Positions 26,120 through 34,541 of a DNA stretch of 64,000 nucleotides are shown in pieces (position 1 is the first letter of the stretch; each line of letters starts with the position of its first letter). Source of the DNA: Cohnella sp. SGD-V74 (GTDB lineage Bacteria; Bacillota; Bacilli; Paenibacillales; Paenibacillaceae). The DNA is taken from the NCBI RefSeq assembly GCF_003001675.1, contig NZ_PVYW01000022.1, forward strand, positions 62,001-126,000. The letters are read 5' to 3'. The notes under the pieces were generated by a model, which ran no database searches, was not told the DNA's origin, and was given only the letters and a program-made list of their open reading frames with translations. The translations under genes and the position numbers were made by a program.

Positions 26120-27923
26120 TTGCCGTCTCCTCCTCTCTGTCCGCGCCGAGCCGCCATTGACCGGCGTCCGTATACGCTCGCCACATCCGCTCGTACAGCC
26201 CGCGCGCAGCGATCAATTCCTCATGCGTTCCCCGCTCGGCAATCCGTCCCTCGTCCAGCACGACAATGAGATTGGCATCGCGGATCGTCGCCAGCCGATG
26301 GGCGATGACGATGACCGTCTTGCGCTTCATCAGTTCGCCCAGCGCCAGCTGCATCTCGTACTCGTTCTCGGGATCGGCGAACGCCGTCGCCTCGTCCAGC
26401 ACGAGAATCGGCGCATTCTTCAGAATCGCTCTCGCCACCGCGATTCGCTGCTCTTCGCCGCCCGACAAGTAGACGCCGCCGTCTCCGATCCGCGTATCGT
26501 ACCCGTTGGGCAGCTTGCCGATAAAGTCGCGGCACTGCGCGGAACGGGCCGCCGCATACACTTCCTCCGGCGCGGCATCGGGACGGCCGACTGCTATATT
26601 GTTGTAGATCGTGTCGTAGAACAGGAACGTTTCCTGAAAGACGAACGCGACCGTGTCCATCAAGTCCGCGGCCGCCATCTCGCGCACGTCAACGCCGCCG
26701 ATGCGGATGGCTCCCGCCGACACGTCCCAGAAGCGCGGCACCAGATTGGCTACCGTCGACTTGCCGGCGCCCGACGGTCCGACCAGCGCGGTAACCTCGC
26801 CTTGCCGGGCGGCGAACGAGACGCCGGCAAGCGCTTCGCCCGACGTTGCATCCGCTCTATAGGAGAAGCCAACCTGATCGAACACAATGTCGAAGGAGGC
26901 GGGCTTCTGCGGATGCTCCGGCTCCGGAACGGGCTTCTCCGCCAGGATGCGGTCGATGCGCTCGACGCCTTCGCGGATATCCCGCAGCGTGGAAGTCAAA
27001 TACATAATCTTGAACATCGGAGCGGAAATGCCCGGCGCCATGATCAGGAAGAACAGCAGCACCGAAGCGAAAGCGACGCTGTCCGGATTGCTGGACAGCA
27101 GAAATACGCCGACAGGCAGGACAAAAGCGGCGAACGAGACGAGAACGACCTTGAAGATCAGGAAGCCGTTCTGAAACTGGTCCGTATACTTCACGCAATA
27201 ATCCCGATAGTGCATCATATCGGCATAGAACTTGCGGAAGGAATGGACCGTCTGGCCGAACACTTTGACCGCCGGCATCCCGCGCACGTATTGCACCGCC
27301 GAGCCGCTTAGCCGCTCCAGCGAATCGTAATATTTCTTCACGTTGTCCTGCGTTCCCGGACCGCTCATCAGCCTCATCTGCACGCCGAACGCCAGCAGAA
27401 TCGGCAAGATGCAGGCGAGCGCCAGCCAGACGTTCAGCGTCAGCATGACGGAGATCATCAGCACCGTCGTCGCCGCGACGTGGACGAGATCGGGCAGTTG
27501 GTGCGCCACGAACGTCTCGACCTTCTCGACGTTCTGCTCCAGCGTCTTCTTGACCGCGCCGGTCGACGTTCCGTTCAGCCAGCCGAGCGGGAGCCTGGCG
27601 ATGTGCGCGGACAGCTTGATCCGCAAACCGTACAGGATGCGAAAAGCCGCAACGTGCGACGCCATGCCTCCCGCGTACGTCAGCGCCAGGCTTCCGAGCA
27701 GTCCGAGCAGGGCGATCAGCCCCCAGCGGGTCATCCAAGCGCCGTCCGCTTGGGCGGGCTCAGCCGCATGCTCCAGCAACTCTCTCAAAATAAAATAGAC
27801 GGATGCGTAAGGCACCAGCGACACGATCGCGCTAAGCGCCGAGAGCAGTCCGGAGACGATCAGCAGGCCGCGCCTCTCTCCCGCGATCTCCAGCAATCGG
27901 GCAACGCCCGTTTTGTTCCGCAT
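26088..27923 (-). CDS. exporter-fold ABC transporter half, IrtA/YbtP-like
   Basis: 611 residues: membrane domain, then ATPase with Walker A GPSGAGKST, signature LSGGEEQR and Walker B followed by 'DEATAFADPENE', a sequence typical of the YbtP/IrtA side rather than drug exporters. AAGGAGGAG lies 5 bases before ATG 27923; the open frame continues 55 codons upstream but overlaps the binding-protein gene antisense-free end and lacks a start signal. It pairs with the downstream half-transporter, overlapping it by 32 bases. Expected role: uptake of a ferric siderophore across the membrane under Fur control. Confidence 0.85.
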   Translation of the reverse strand: MRNKTGVARLLEIAGERRGLLIVSGLLSALSAIVSLVPYASVYFILRELLEHAAEPAQADGAWMTRWGLIALLGLLGSLALTYAGGMASHVAAFRILYGLRIKLSAHIARLPLGWLNGTSTGAVKKTLEQNVEKVETFVAHQLPDLVHVAATTVLMISVMLTLNVWLALACILPILLAFGVQMRLMSGPGTQDNVKKYYDSLERLSGSAVQYVRGMPAVKVFGQTVHSFRKFYADMMHYRDYCVKYTDQFQNGFLIFKVVLVSFAAFVLPVGVFLLSSNPDSVAFASVLLFFLIMAPGISAPMFKIMYLTSTLRDIREGVERIDRILAEKPVPEPEHPQKPASFDIVFDQVGFSYRADATSGEALAGVSFAARQGEVTALVGPSGAGKSTVANLVPRFWDVSAGAIRIGGVDVREMAAADLMDTVAFVFQETFLFYDTIYNNIAVGRPDAAPEEVYAAARSAQCRDFIGKLPNGYDTRIGDGGVYLSGGEEQRIAVARAILKNAPILVLDEATAFADPENEYEMQLALGELMKRKTVIVIAHRLATIRDANLIVVLDEGRIAERGTHEELIAARGLYERMWRAYTDAGQWRLGADREEETASGHAAQHYGG

Positions 27924-27981
27924 GCGTTCTCCTCCTTCTTCTTCTTCGACTGACAGCGCCGGCCCCCATCTGCATGCAAGC

Positions 27982-29025
27982 TTACGGGACGGGCGCGACA
28001 AGCTCGGCGATGACGTCCAGCAGCCGCTCCTTGCCGATCGGACTGAAGGACATCCCGTAATACTCCTCGTTCGGCAGCCTGTAGACATGACCGCCGCTCA
28101 CAGCCTTCAAGTTCTGCCACACGACGCTGCCGGCCAGCTCTTCCTCCGTCCCCTGCGCGTATTGCAGGAAAATGCGGTCCGCGTCGATTTTCGTCAAGCC
28201 ATCCAAGCTGATCGTCTCGCCCCAGCCTTCCGCAGGAATGCCCGGGGAACGGGGCAGCCCCAGATCGCTGTACAGCATATCCCCCAATCCGGTGCCGCTG
28301 AAGACGCTCAGATTGTTCGGGAACGCCACCACGACGGCGAAGTCGTCCTCGCCGGCCGCGGCCCTGATCCGCTCCCCGACCGCCTTCGCCTTGTCGTCGT
28401 AGCCCTTCTGCCACTCCGCGGCTTTCGCTTCTTCGCCGAGCGCCCCGCCGAGCTGAATGAGCCGATTGCGCCAGCCGGCGAAAGACAGCGGATCGTCCTC
28501 GATCACGTACACGGGCGCGATTTTGGACAGCTGCTCGTACGTCTGATCGAACATCGCGCTGGAGACGATCAAGTCCGGCTTAAGCGCCGCAATCTGCTCC
28601 AGATTCGCTTCTCCTCTCGCATAGTTGCCAACAATCTGCGCGTCGGCCAGATATTCCTCCAAATAAGCCGGCGTCTCGCCGGGCTTCAAGCTGTCCTGGT
28701 TGGCCGTCCCGATCGGCTTAAAGCCGAGCAGCAGCAGTTCCTCCGTTGCGCCGGAAATATCGACGATTCTTCGGGGCTCGGCCGGAATTTCCGTCTCTCC
28801 CCTCGCATCCTTCACTTTGCGCAGGCCGGACGATTGTCCGTCCGACTGCACGGCCGACGCTGGCGGCCCGGACGGAGACGCCTGCCCGCTGGCCGCCGCC
28901 GACGACTGCGAAGGCGCTGTGCGCGCCTCTCCGCCGTCCTCCTTGTTCGCGCACCCCGCCGCTCCGATCGCCGTCAACAGAATCAGCGCCGCGATGCCGA
29001 CGCTTTTGCCTCTCCTTTTCTCCAT
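27982..29025 (-). CDS. iron-siderophore binding lipoprotein
   Basis: 347 residues. Signal peptide with lipobox GAAGC, a Ser/Ala/Pro-rich linker, then 'RKVKDARGETEIPAEPRRIV', 'LKPDLIVSSAMFDQTYEQLS' and 'VWQNLKAVSGGHVYRLPNEE' of class III siderophore-binding proteins. ATG 29025 is preferred over GTG 29031 because AGGAG is then 9 bases upstream. It is the first gene of a Fur-boxed operon whose other members are exporter-fold ABC halves, an unusual pairing because IrtAB-type importers normally work without a binding protein. Confidence 0.88.
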   Translation of the reverse strand: MEKRRGKSVGIAALILLTAIGAAGCANKEDGGEARTAPSQSSAAASGQASPSGPPASAVQSDGQSSGLRKVKDARGETEIPAEPRRIVDISGATEELLLLGFKPIGTANQDSLKPGETPAYLEEYLADAQIVGNYARGEANLEQIAALKPDLIVSSAMFDQTYEQLSKIAPVYVIEDDPLSFAGWRNRLIQLGGALGEEAKAAEWQKGYDDKAKAVGERIRAAAGEDDFAVVVAFPNNLSVFSGTGLGDMLYSDLGLPRSPGIPAEGWGETISLDGLTKIDADRIFLQYAQGTEEELAGSVVWQNLKAVSGGHVYRLPNEEYYGMSFSPIGKERLLDVIAELVAPVP

Positions 29026-29060
29026 CTCCACTCACTCCTATACGGATATTCATGTCTCAT

Positions 29061-29082
29061 TGAGAAACATTATCACTGTCAA
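29061..29082 (-). promoter_or_regulatory. Fur box and -35 element of the siderophore importer operon
   Basis: On the minus strand TTGACA (29077-29082) is followed by TGATAATGTTTCTCA (29061-29075), which matches the Fur consensus at 12 of 14 informative positions. It lies 36 bases upstream of the binding-protein start. A clear -10 was not found. Confidence 0.75.
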
Positions 29083-29100
29083 AGAGGAGCACGCTTCCCG

Positions 29101-29180
29101 CGGGCGGATTATTTCGGCGGTTATACGGAGCTTTTGGCTTCGGGCAGATTACTTCGGCGATTGTTCGAAGCTTTTGCCGC
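29101..29180. repeat. degenerate 40-bp direct duplication at the end of the AraC gene
   Basis: Unit 1 (29101-29140) and unit 2 (29141-29180) both start CGGGC(G/A)GATTA(T/C)TTCGGCG and share CTTTTG near the end. Unit 2 holds the last codons and stop of the AraC gene at 29149; unit 1 lies just beyond. It looks like an old local duplication of the gene's tail. Confidence 0.55.
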
Positions 29181-30156
29181 GCGCGAGCAGCGTATGCGGC
29201 TGGATGCCGTACTTGCCGCGGAAGGCTTCGGCGAAATGGCCCGGATTCGAATAACCGACCGCGTATGCCGCTTCGCTGACGTTCATCCTGCCCGTCTCCA
29301 AACAATGCCTTGCCTTCTCCAGCCGCATCTCCCTCAGCAAGCCGAATACGGTATTGCCGTACACCTCCTTGAAGCCGAGCTTAAGCTTGTTGTCGTTCAG
29401 CCCGACCAGTCTGGCCAGCTCCAGCAGCGCCGGGGGATCGTCCATCCTCTCGAACAGCACGGCGCGGGCGCATTGGATTTTATCGAGATCGTCCCCGCGC
29501 AGCACGGATTTCGCCTGCTCTCCGCCGCCGGAAGCGAAAAGCTGGCGAAGGCTGAGCAGCAGAAGCTCCATCGTCCGGCTCTCCATGTAAAGCCTTCTTA
29601 ACGCTTCGTCCCTCGCCTGGCGCATCAACTGCTGCAGCACCTCGCCGATCTCGGGTGTAATCGGGCAGCTCGACGTATGGAACGTCTGATCTTGCCGCAG
29701 CCGCGGAACGGGCAGCTCCTCTCCGTCCATGCCGGCTCTGACGTAATCGCGGAAGTCGGCCTCCTTCATCCGAATGCCCAAGTAGCGCATCTCCTTGTTC
29801 GGTTCGTGCTTCATGACGGCATGAATGTCTTTCATGAGCAGCAGCTGCCATTCGTTCGGCTTGATCTCGACCCGCCGGCCCGACGCTTCGAAGACGCCGC
29901 CCCCTTCCAGACAATAGTTCAATTCGACCAGCGACTCCGTCCCCGTAAAAGTTGTCGTCCGCTCCGCCGACATCCGGTATTCGGCGATGCACAGCTCCAG
30001 TCCGCCGCGAAGAATCATCCGCCTGACCTCGCCTTCGCCCGCATGTTTCGGCAGCCGCAGCGTCTCCATCGTCCAATCGGGTTCGTCGATCATCTCCAAG
30101 GCGGGCTTATATTGGTAAAAATGCTGATGCATATCGCGGTGTTCAATATGGACCAT
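29149..30156 (-). CDS. AraC family regulator, PchR/YbtA-like siderophore activator
   Basis: 335 residues. The N-terminal sensor has 'LELCIAEYRMSAERTTTFTGTESLVELNY' features of the PchR-type family, and the C-terminal HTH region includes 'PALLELARLVGLNDNKLKLGFKEVYGNTV' (residues about 245-273), the distinctive PchR pattern, then 'YAVGYSNPGHFAEAFRGKYG'. Such regulators bind a siderophore and activate its uptake genes, here most likely the importer operon immediately downstream on the same strand. AAGGAGG precedes the ATG; a perfect Fur box lies 43 bases upstream. Confidence 0.88.
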   Translation of the reverse strand: MVHIEHRDMHQHFYQYKPALEMIDEPDWTMETLRLPKHAGEGEVRRMILRGGLELCIAEYRMSAERTTTFTGTESLVELNYCLEGGGVFEASGRRVEIKPNEWQLLLMKDIHAVMKHEPNKEMRYLGIRMKEADFRDYVRAGMDGEELPVPRLRQDQTFHTSSCPITPEIGEVLQQLMRQARDEALRRLYMESRTMELLLLSLRQLFASGGGEQAKSVLRGDDLDKIQCARAVLFERMDDPPALLELARLVGLNDNKLKLGFKEVYGNTVFGLLREMRLEKARHCLETGRMNVSEAAYAVGYSNPGHFAEAFRGKYGIQPHTLLARGKSFEQSPK

Positions 30157-30190
30157 CTTTGCCTCCTCCTTGAGTTCAATGATTTTTTCG

Positions 30191-30213
30191 ATTATAATTG
30201 ATAATGATTATCA
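30191..30213 (-). promoter_or_regulatory. perfect Fur box with -10 element upstream of the PchR-like gene
   Basis: TGATAATGATTATCA (30199-30213) is a full match to the Fur consensus. On the minus strand TATAAT (30191-30196) follows 2 bases later, so Fur binding would cover the promoter. Confidence 0.9.
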
Positions 30214-30344
30214 TTATCTATTGTACAGTGAACTGGGGCTGTCGAGAAGACGCAAACGAGCGCGCAGGCAAAAAAAGCCTTCATCGTGCGACTTGACTTG
30301 CTGGCCGGCGGTCCGCGTAAGCGAACGATAAGGAGGCAAGTCGA

Positions 30345-31049
30345 ATGTCCACCGCGCAAATATTGATCGTCGACGAGGAAAGACATACGAGAAGTACGTT
30401 AGGCCGCTACTTGAAACAAGAAGGCTTCAGCGTTCTGGAGGAGTCGCACGGCTTAAACGCCCTGCGCCGTCTCTCGAGCAGAAGCTTCGATCTGGTCGTG
30501 CTCGACATCCGGTTGCCCGGCATCAACGGGCTGGAGCTGTGCCATATTATCAAAAGCGGAAGCAACACGCCGGTCGTCTTCGTATCCGGGAGGGAGAGCG
30601 AGCAGGACGTCATCGGCGGTTTCCAGGCGGGAGCGGACGATTTTGTGGCCAAGCCGTTCAGCCCGCGCGAGGTCGTCCATCGCATCAGCGGAATTTTGTA
30701 CCGCACGTCGGCGCAGGGCCATCGCCCGCCCAAAGCGGGACCTGTCAGCCCGATCTCCCTCCCCCGTCTCGGAATGGACCCCAGCACGCGAAGAGTCGCT
30801 GTGGATGGAGCCAGACTGGAGCTGACCGTCAGGGAGTTCGAGCTGCTCTACTACATGGCCGCCAACTTCGGCAAACCTTTCTCCCGCGATCAACTGATCA
30901 GAGCGGTGTGGAAATACGCCTTCCAGAACGACTCCCGAACGGTGGACACCCACATCAAGCGCCTCCGGGAAAAAATGAACGCCGCTTCGTCCGGTTCCGG
31001 CGATCTCATTCAGACGGTACGAGGCTTCGGCTACGGTATGATCGGATAA
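30345..31049 (+). CDS. OmpR/PhoB-family response regulator (orphan)
   Basis: 234 residues. Receiver domain with phospho-acceptor Asp54 ('VVLDIRLPGINGLELC'), Ser in 'VVFVSGRES', conserved Lys in 'VAKPFSPRE', and acidic pair Asp10-Glu11 where Asp-Asp is more common. The C-terminal winged-helix DNA-binding domain spans about residues 140-232 ('LTVREFELLYYMAANFGKPFSRDQLI', 'TVDTHIKRLREKM'). No histidine kinase gene is next to it. It is followed by a strong terminator, so it is probably a single-gene transcript; an AAGGAGG-like site lies 7 bases before the ATG. Confidence 0.87.
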   Translation: MSTAQILIVDEERHTRSTLGRYLKQEGFSVLEESHGLNALRRLSSRSFDLVVLDIRLPGINGLELCHIIKSGSNTPVVFVSGRESEQDVIGGFQAGADDFVAKPFSPREVVHRISGILYRTSAQGHRPPKAGPVSPISLPRLGMDPSTRRVAVDGARLELTVREFELLYYMAANFGKPFSRDQLIRAVWKYAFQNDSRTVDTHIKRLREKMNAASSGSGDLIQTVRGFGYGMIG

Positions 31050-31051
31050 TA

Positions 31052-31090
31052 AAAAAACGTCAGGACAGCGATTTGTCCTGACGTTTTTTT
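31052..31090 (+). terminator. rho-independent terminator after the response regulator
   Basis: Stem ACGTCAGGACA / TGTCCTGACGT with a 6-base loop and runs of A before and T after (AAAAAA...TTTTTTT), so it can work in both directions. It begins 3 bases after the stop codon. Confidence 0.93.
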
Positions 31091-31185
31091 CTACCGCTGA
31101 CCAACTGACTCACATCTGCTTGCCGGGCTTTCGTCGCGCCCTCACACGTGTGCCAATGTGCGATTCTTTCGAGCAACAATCTTCA

Positions 31186-31445
31186 TTTGAGCGCCATTCG
31201 GGAGTCGTTAACCGATTCTTTGGAACATCGTCCTCCGTTTGAGCGCCATTCGGGAGTCGTTAACCGATTCTTTAGAACATCGTCCTCCGTTTGAGCGCCA
31301 TTCGGGAGTCGTTAACCGATTCTTTAGAACATCGTCCTCCGTTTGAGCGCCATTCGGGAGTCGTTAACCGATTCTTTAGAACATCGTCCTGCATTTGTAC
31401 GCGATTCGGGAGACGATAACCGATTCTTTAGAACATCGCTCTCCG
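31186..31445. repeat. 52-bp tandem repeat, five units, noncoding
   Basis: Units start TTTGAGCGCCATTCGGGAGT at 31186, 31238, 31290 and 31342; a diverged fifth starts at 31394 and a very degenerate part precedes the first. Units 2-4 are almost identical. Each contains the imperfect palindrome GAGTCGTTAACCGATTC. The unit length is not a multiple of 3 and no gene crosses it. It occupies most of the 489-bp gap between the response regulator and the ABC exporter gene. The rest of that gap (31091-31185 and 31446-31538) shows nothing I can name. Confidence 0.9.
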
Positions 31446-31538
31446 TTCACGTTGCAAAAGCCTCTCCATCTGGCGTTTCGTTTGCTCGTGTATGAGAATT
31501 TGTCAGTTGCACTTTTTTTGCGGTTTCGTCGAGCGCCG

Positions 31539-33260
31539 TTACGCCAGCTGCCCGAATTGCGCCTGGTGCAGGCGGCTGTAGACGCCTCCCGCGGCGACCA
31601 GTTCGCGATGGTGACCCTGCTCGGTGATGCCCTCCTCCGTCACGACGACGATGCGGTCCGCGTCCTTGATCGTCGCCAGACGGTGGGCGATGACAAGCGT
31701 CGTCCGCCCTTTGGACAGCTCGGCGAGCGATTGCTGGATGGCCAGCTCCGTCTCCGTGTCCAGCGCCGAGGTCGCTTCGTCCAAAATGAGAATCGGCGGA
31801 TTTTTCAGGAACATCCGCGCGATAGCCAGCCGCTGCTTCTGCCCGCCCGACAGCTTCACGCCCCGCTCGCCGATCACGGTGTCCAGCCCGTTCTCTTGAG
31901 CCTGGATGAACTCGTCCAGACGAGCCCGACGCGCCGCCTCCCAGATTTCCTCTTCCTTGGCGTCCAGCTGGCCGTACAGAATGTTCTCGCGAATCGACCC
32001 GCTAAACAGGAAGACGTCCTGCTGCACGATGCCGATCTGCCGGCGCAGCGATTCCTGCGTCACGTCGCGGATGTCGACGCCGTCGATGCGGATCGCGCCG
32101 CCTTCTACCTCATAGAAACGAGGCAGCAGGCTGCACAGCGTCGTTTTGCCCGCGCCCGAAGGACCGACGAAGGCGATCGTCTCTCCCTTGCGGATCGTCA
32201 GGCTTATGTTCCGCAGCACCTTCTTCTCGCCTTCGTAACCGAAGCTCACCCGATCGTACTCGATGTCGCTGTCGAAAGCGGCGAGCTCGGCCGCGTTCGG
32301 AGCGTCGGCCACGTCCGGCGCGGTATCCATTAATTCCGTGTAGCGCTTGAACCCGGCGAAGCCCTGCGGATAATTTTCCACAATGGCGTTGATCTTCTCG
32401 ATCGGGCGGAAAAACACGTTGGTCAGCAGCAGAAACCCGACGAACTGGCCGTAAGTGAGCTGGCCGTCGATGACGAACCAGGTTCCGCATACCATGACGA
32501 ACAGCGTGACGAACCGCATCATCATGTAGCTGATCGAACCGTTTTTGGCGATCAGCTTGTAGGACATCAGCTTCGTCAACCGGAAGCGCCCGTTGTTTTC
32601 CCCGAATCTCTCCTCCTCGAACGATTCGTTGGAGAACGCCTTGACGACGCGGATGCCGCCCACGTTGTCCTCGATGCGGGCGTTGAAATCGCCGATGTCG
32701 CGGAACAGCTGGTGGATCGCCTTCGTCATTTTGCCGTTGAAGTACACGACGACCCAGATAATCGCCGGCACGACGATAAACGTCAGCACGGCCAGCTTCC
32801 AGTTGATCGCCAGCATCAGCGCGAAGGAACCGGCCAGCGTCATGATCGCAATAAATAAATCCTCAGGCCCGTGATGCGCCATCTCCCCGATCATGTTCAT
32901 ATCGTTGCTCAGACGCCCGACCAGATGGCCGGTTTTCGTATTGTCGAAAAAGCGAAACGACAGCTTCTGAATATGCGAGAACAGCTTGCGCCGCATATCC
33001 GTCTCGATATTGATGCCGAGCATATGGCCCCAGTAGTTGACGATGTACATCAGCACCGTGTTCACCGCGTACAACGCCACCAACCCGAGAGAAGCCCAAA
33101 TGATCAGATCCCACTTGCCTCCCGGCAGCAGATCGTCGATAAACGCGTTAACGGCCATCGGAAACGCCAGCTCCAGCAATCCGGCAATGATCGCGCAGCC
33201 GAAATCAAGCATGAACAATCCTTTATAAGGACGGTAATAAGCAAAAAAACGCCGAATCAA
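31539..33260 (-). CDS. exporter-fold ABC transporter (MsbA/BmrA-like)
   Basis: 573 residues with an N-terminal type IV membrane domain and C-terminal ATPase: Walker A GPSGAGKTT, signature LSGGQKQR, Walker B 'ILILDEATS', switch His in 'VIAHRLAT'. Complete motifs suggest an active homodimer. The start is a TTG at 33260 with AGAGG 4 bases upstream. A Fur-like box 43 bases upstream places it in the iron regulon, so siderophore or haem-related export is the leading guess; classical multidrug export cannot be excluded. The 3' end faces the 52-bp repeat array. Confidence 0.85.
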   Translation of the reverse strand: MIRRFFAYYRPYKGLFMLDFGCAIIAGLLELAFPMAVNAFIDDLLPGGKWDLIIWASLGLVALYAVNTVLMYIVNYWGHMLGINIETDMRRKLFSHIQKLSFRFFDNTKTGHLVGRLSNDMNMIGEMAHHGPEDLFIAIMTLAGSFALMLAINWKLAVLTFIVVPAIIWVVVYFNGKMTKAIHQLFRDIGDFNARIEDNVGGIRVVKAFSNESFEEERFGENNGRFRLTKLMSYKLIAKNGSISYMMMRFVTLFVMVCGTWFVIDGQLTYGQFVGFLLLTNVFFRPIEKINAIVENYPQGFAGFKRYTELMDTAPDVADAPNAAELAAFDSDIEYDRVSFGYEGEKKVLRNISLTIRKGETIAFVGPSGAGKTTLCSLLPRFYEVEGGAIRIDGVDIRDVTQESLRRQIGIVQQDVFLFSGSIRENILYGQLDAKEEEIWEAARRARLDEFIQAQENGLDTVIGERGVKLSGGQKQRLAIARMFLKNPPILILDEATSALDTETELAIQQSLAELSKGRTTLVIAHRLATIKDADRIVVVTEEGITEQGHHRELVAAGGVYSRLHQAQFGQLA

Positions 33261-33302
33261 GTTTCCTCTCTCCTTCCAAGCCGCACCGGGCAGCCTTGCA
33301 AT

Positions 33303-33317
33303 CGATAATCATTCTCA
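33303..33317 (-). promoter_or_regulatory. Fur-like box upstream of the ABC exporter gene
   Basis: CGATAATCATTCTCA matches 12 of 14 informative positions of the Fur consensus and differs by one base from the site at 24267. It lies 43 bases upstream of the TTG start. Confidence 0.78.
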
Positions 33318-33474
33318 ACGATAACAGTGATTGTAGCAGAAAAGAGAGAGAATGCAAATGGAGCTTTTCCCAAAAGAACATGGACAATAATCGAAAAGGG
33401 CCGCAAATCATAACGATGACGGAGTACGCACAGACAGGTCGCATCGAGAAATCCAAGGACATGCTGCTCCATTC

Positions 33475-33513
33475 AAAAAAAGCCCGGGACCCGCGAAGAT
33501 CCCAAGGCTTTTT
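33475..33513 (-). terminator. rho-independent terminator after the second AraC-lipoprotein gene
   Basis: AAAAAAAGCC...GGGA / TCCC...GGCTTTTT: two-part stem with T runs on both strands. It starts 9 bases after the stop at 33522 on the minus strand. Confidence 0.85.
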
Positions 33514-33521
33514 CGTCTCTC

Positions 33522-34541
33522 TTATTGGGCGGCCGGCTCTCCCAGAATCTTATTCGTCAGCATCTCGATCTGATGCTCGACGGCGATCGGATCGTCGAAG
33601 AACAGATCGTAGTAGGCGATCTTGTGCACCCGATTGTTTTTGACCGCGTCGAGACCTTGCCAGATCTGGCTCTGCTCCAGCTGCTCCAGCGTCTCGCGCC
33701 CCGTACCCTCGGCATCGTACGCCGTCAAAATAATATGAGTGCCCGCAATTTCCGGCAGCTCTTCGAAAGAGACCGCATAGTTCCATGCATCCTTATCTTC
33801 GAACATCTCCCTGACTTTCTCGGGAGGCTTCACCTGCAGCAGATTGTACAGAACGTCTCCGCCCATGTTGCGGTAACCGTACACTTTCACGTCCTTCTGG
33901 AAAATGCTCAAAATCGTTACGGTCGTGTCCGCAGGGGCTTCGTCCGCCAGACGCTGCTGCGCCTTGGCCAGCTTCTCTTCGAACGAGGAGATCCACTTCT
34001 CCGCCTCCTCCTGCCTGTTCACCAGTTCCCCGAGCACGCGCATCTTGTCGATCAAGCCGTTGTTCAGCTTCAGCAGCACGGAAGGGGCGATCTTGGAATA
34101 TTCCTTGTAGCTGTCGTCCCACGTGGAGATAATCAGGTCCGGCTCCATCTCGATAATCTGCTCCGTCGATTCGGCGAACCCTTCCGTCCCCTCCGCTCCT
34201 ACGTATGGATACTCGCTGAGCAAATACTCCGGATAACCGACGGGCCTTACGCCAAGCGCCAGCAGCTCCCCGTAATACCAATCCGCCACGATGCGCTGCG
34301 GCTCGGCCGGCACGACCGTCTTGCCGGCGGCGTGCTCGAACTCTTTGGCAGCGGCCTGCTGCGTTGCGGCGGCCTGGCTCGGCGGCGCGCTCTCCGGCGA
34401 ACTCGAAGCCGAGCTCGCGCCTGCGGCGCTCGAAGACGGCGACGGCGACGCGGACGGCGCGGAAGAACAGGCCGACAGCATCAGCATCAGGCTGAGCGCG
34501 GCGGCCGCCACCAAGGTCTTGCTTCTATTTGTTCCGTACAT
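33522..34541 (-). CDS. iron-siderophore binding lipoprotein (internal start of the AraC frame)
   Basis: 339 residues from ATG 34541, which has AAGGGGAG 6 bases upstream. Signal 'MYGTNRSKTLVAAAALSLML' with lipobox LLSAC-like 'LSAC', then a Ser/Ala/Pro linker, then 'FEHAAGKTVVPAEPQRIVAD', 'MEPDLIISTWDDSYKEYSK' and 'IWQGLDAVKNNRVHKIAYYD' of FeuA-like proteins. Unlike the first case I see no strong Fur box or promoter between the AraC part and this start, so separate expression would rest on re-initiation or translation from the shared transcript. No permease is beside it. Confidence 0.85.
   Translation of the reverse strand: MYGTNRSKTLVAAAALSLMLMLSACSSAPSASPSPSSSAAGASSASSSPESAPPSQAAATQQAAAKEFEHAAGKTVVPAEPQRIVADWYYGELLALGVRPVGYPEYLLSEYPYVGAEGTEGFAESTEQIIEMEPDLIISTWDDSYKEYSKIAPSVLLKLNNGLIDKMRVLGELVNRQEEAEKWISSFEEKLAKAQQRLADEAPADTTVTILSIFQKDVKVYGYRNMGGDVLYNLLQVKPPEKVREMFEDKDAWNYAVSFEELPEIAGTHIILTAYDAEGTGRETLEQLEQSQIWQGLDAVKNNRVHKIAYYDLFFDDPIAVEHQIEMLTNKILGEPAAQ

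Noticed and set aside
24467-26269. 600-codon open frame on the plus strand
   Set aside because: Antisense to the two ABC half-transporter genes, with Gln/His/Arg-rich low-complexity translation and no ribosome site.
27913-29601. 562-codon open frame on the plus strand
   Set aside because: Antisense to the siderophore-binding protein and AraC genes; no recognisable domain.
31186-31445. CRISPR array
   Set aside because: Units follow each other without spacers and there are no cas genes; it is a simple tandem repeat.
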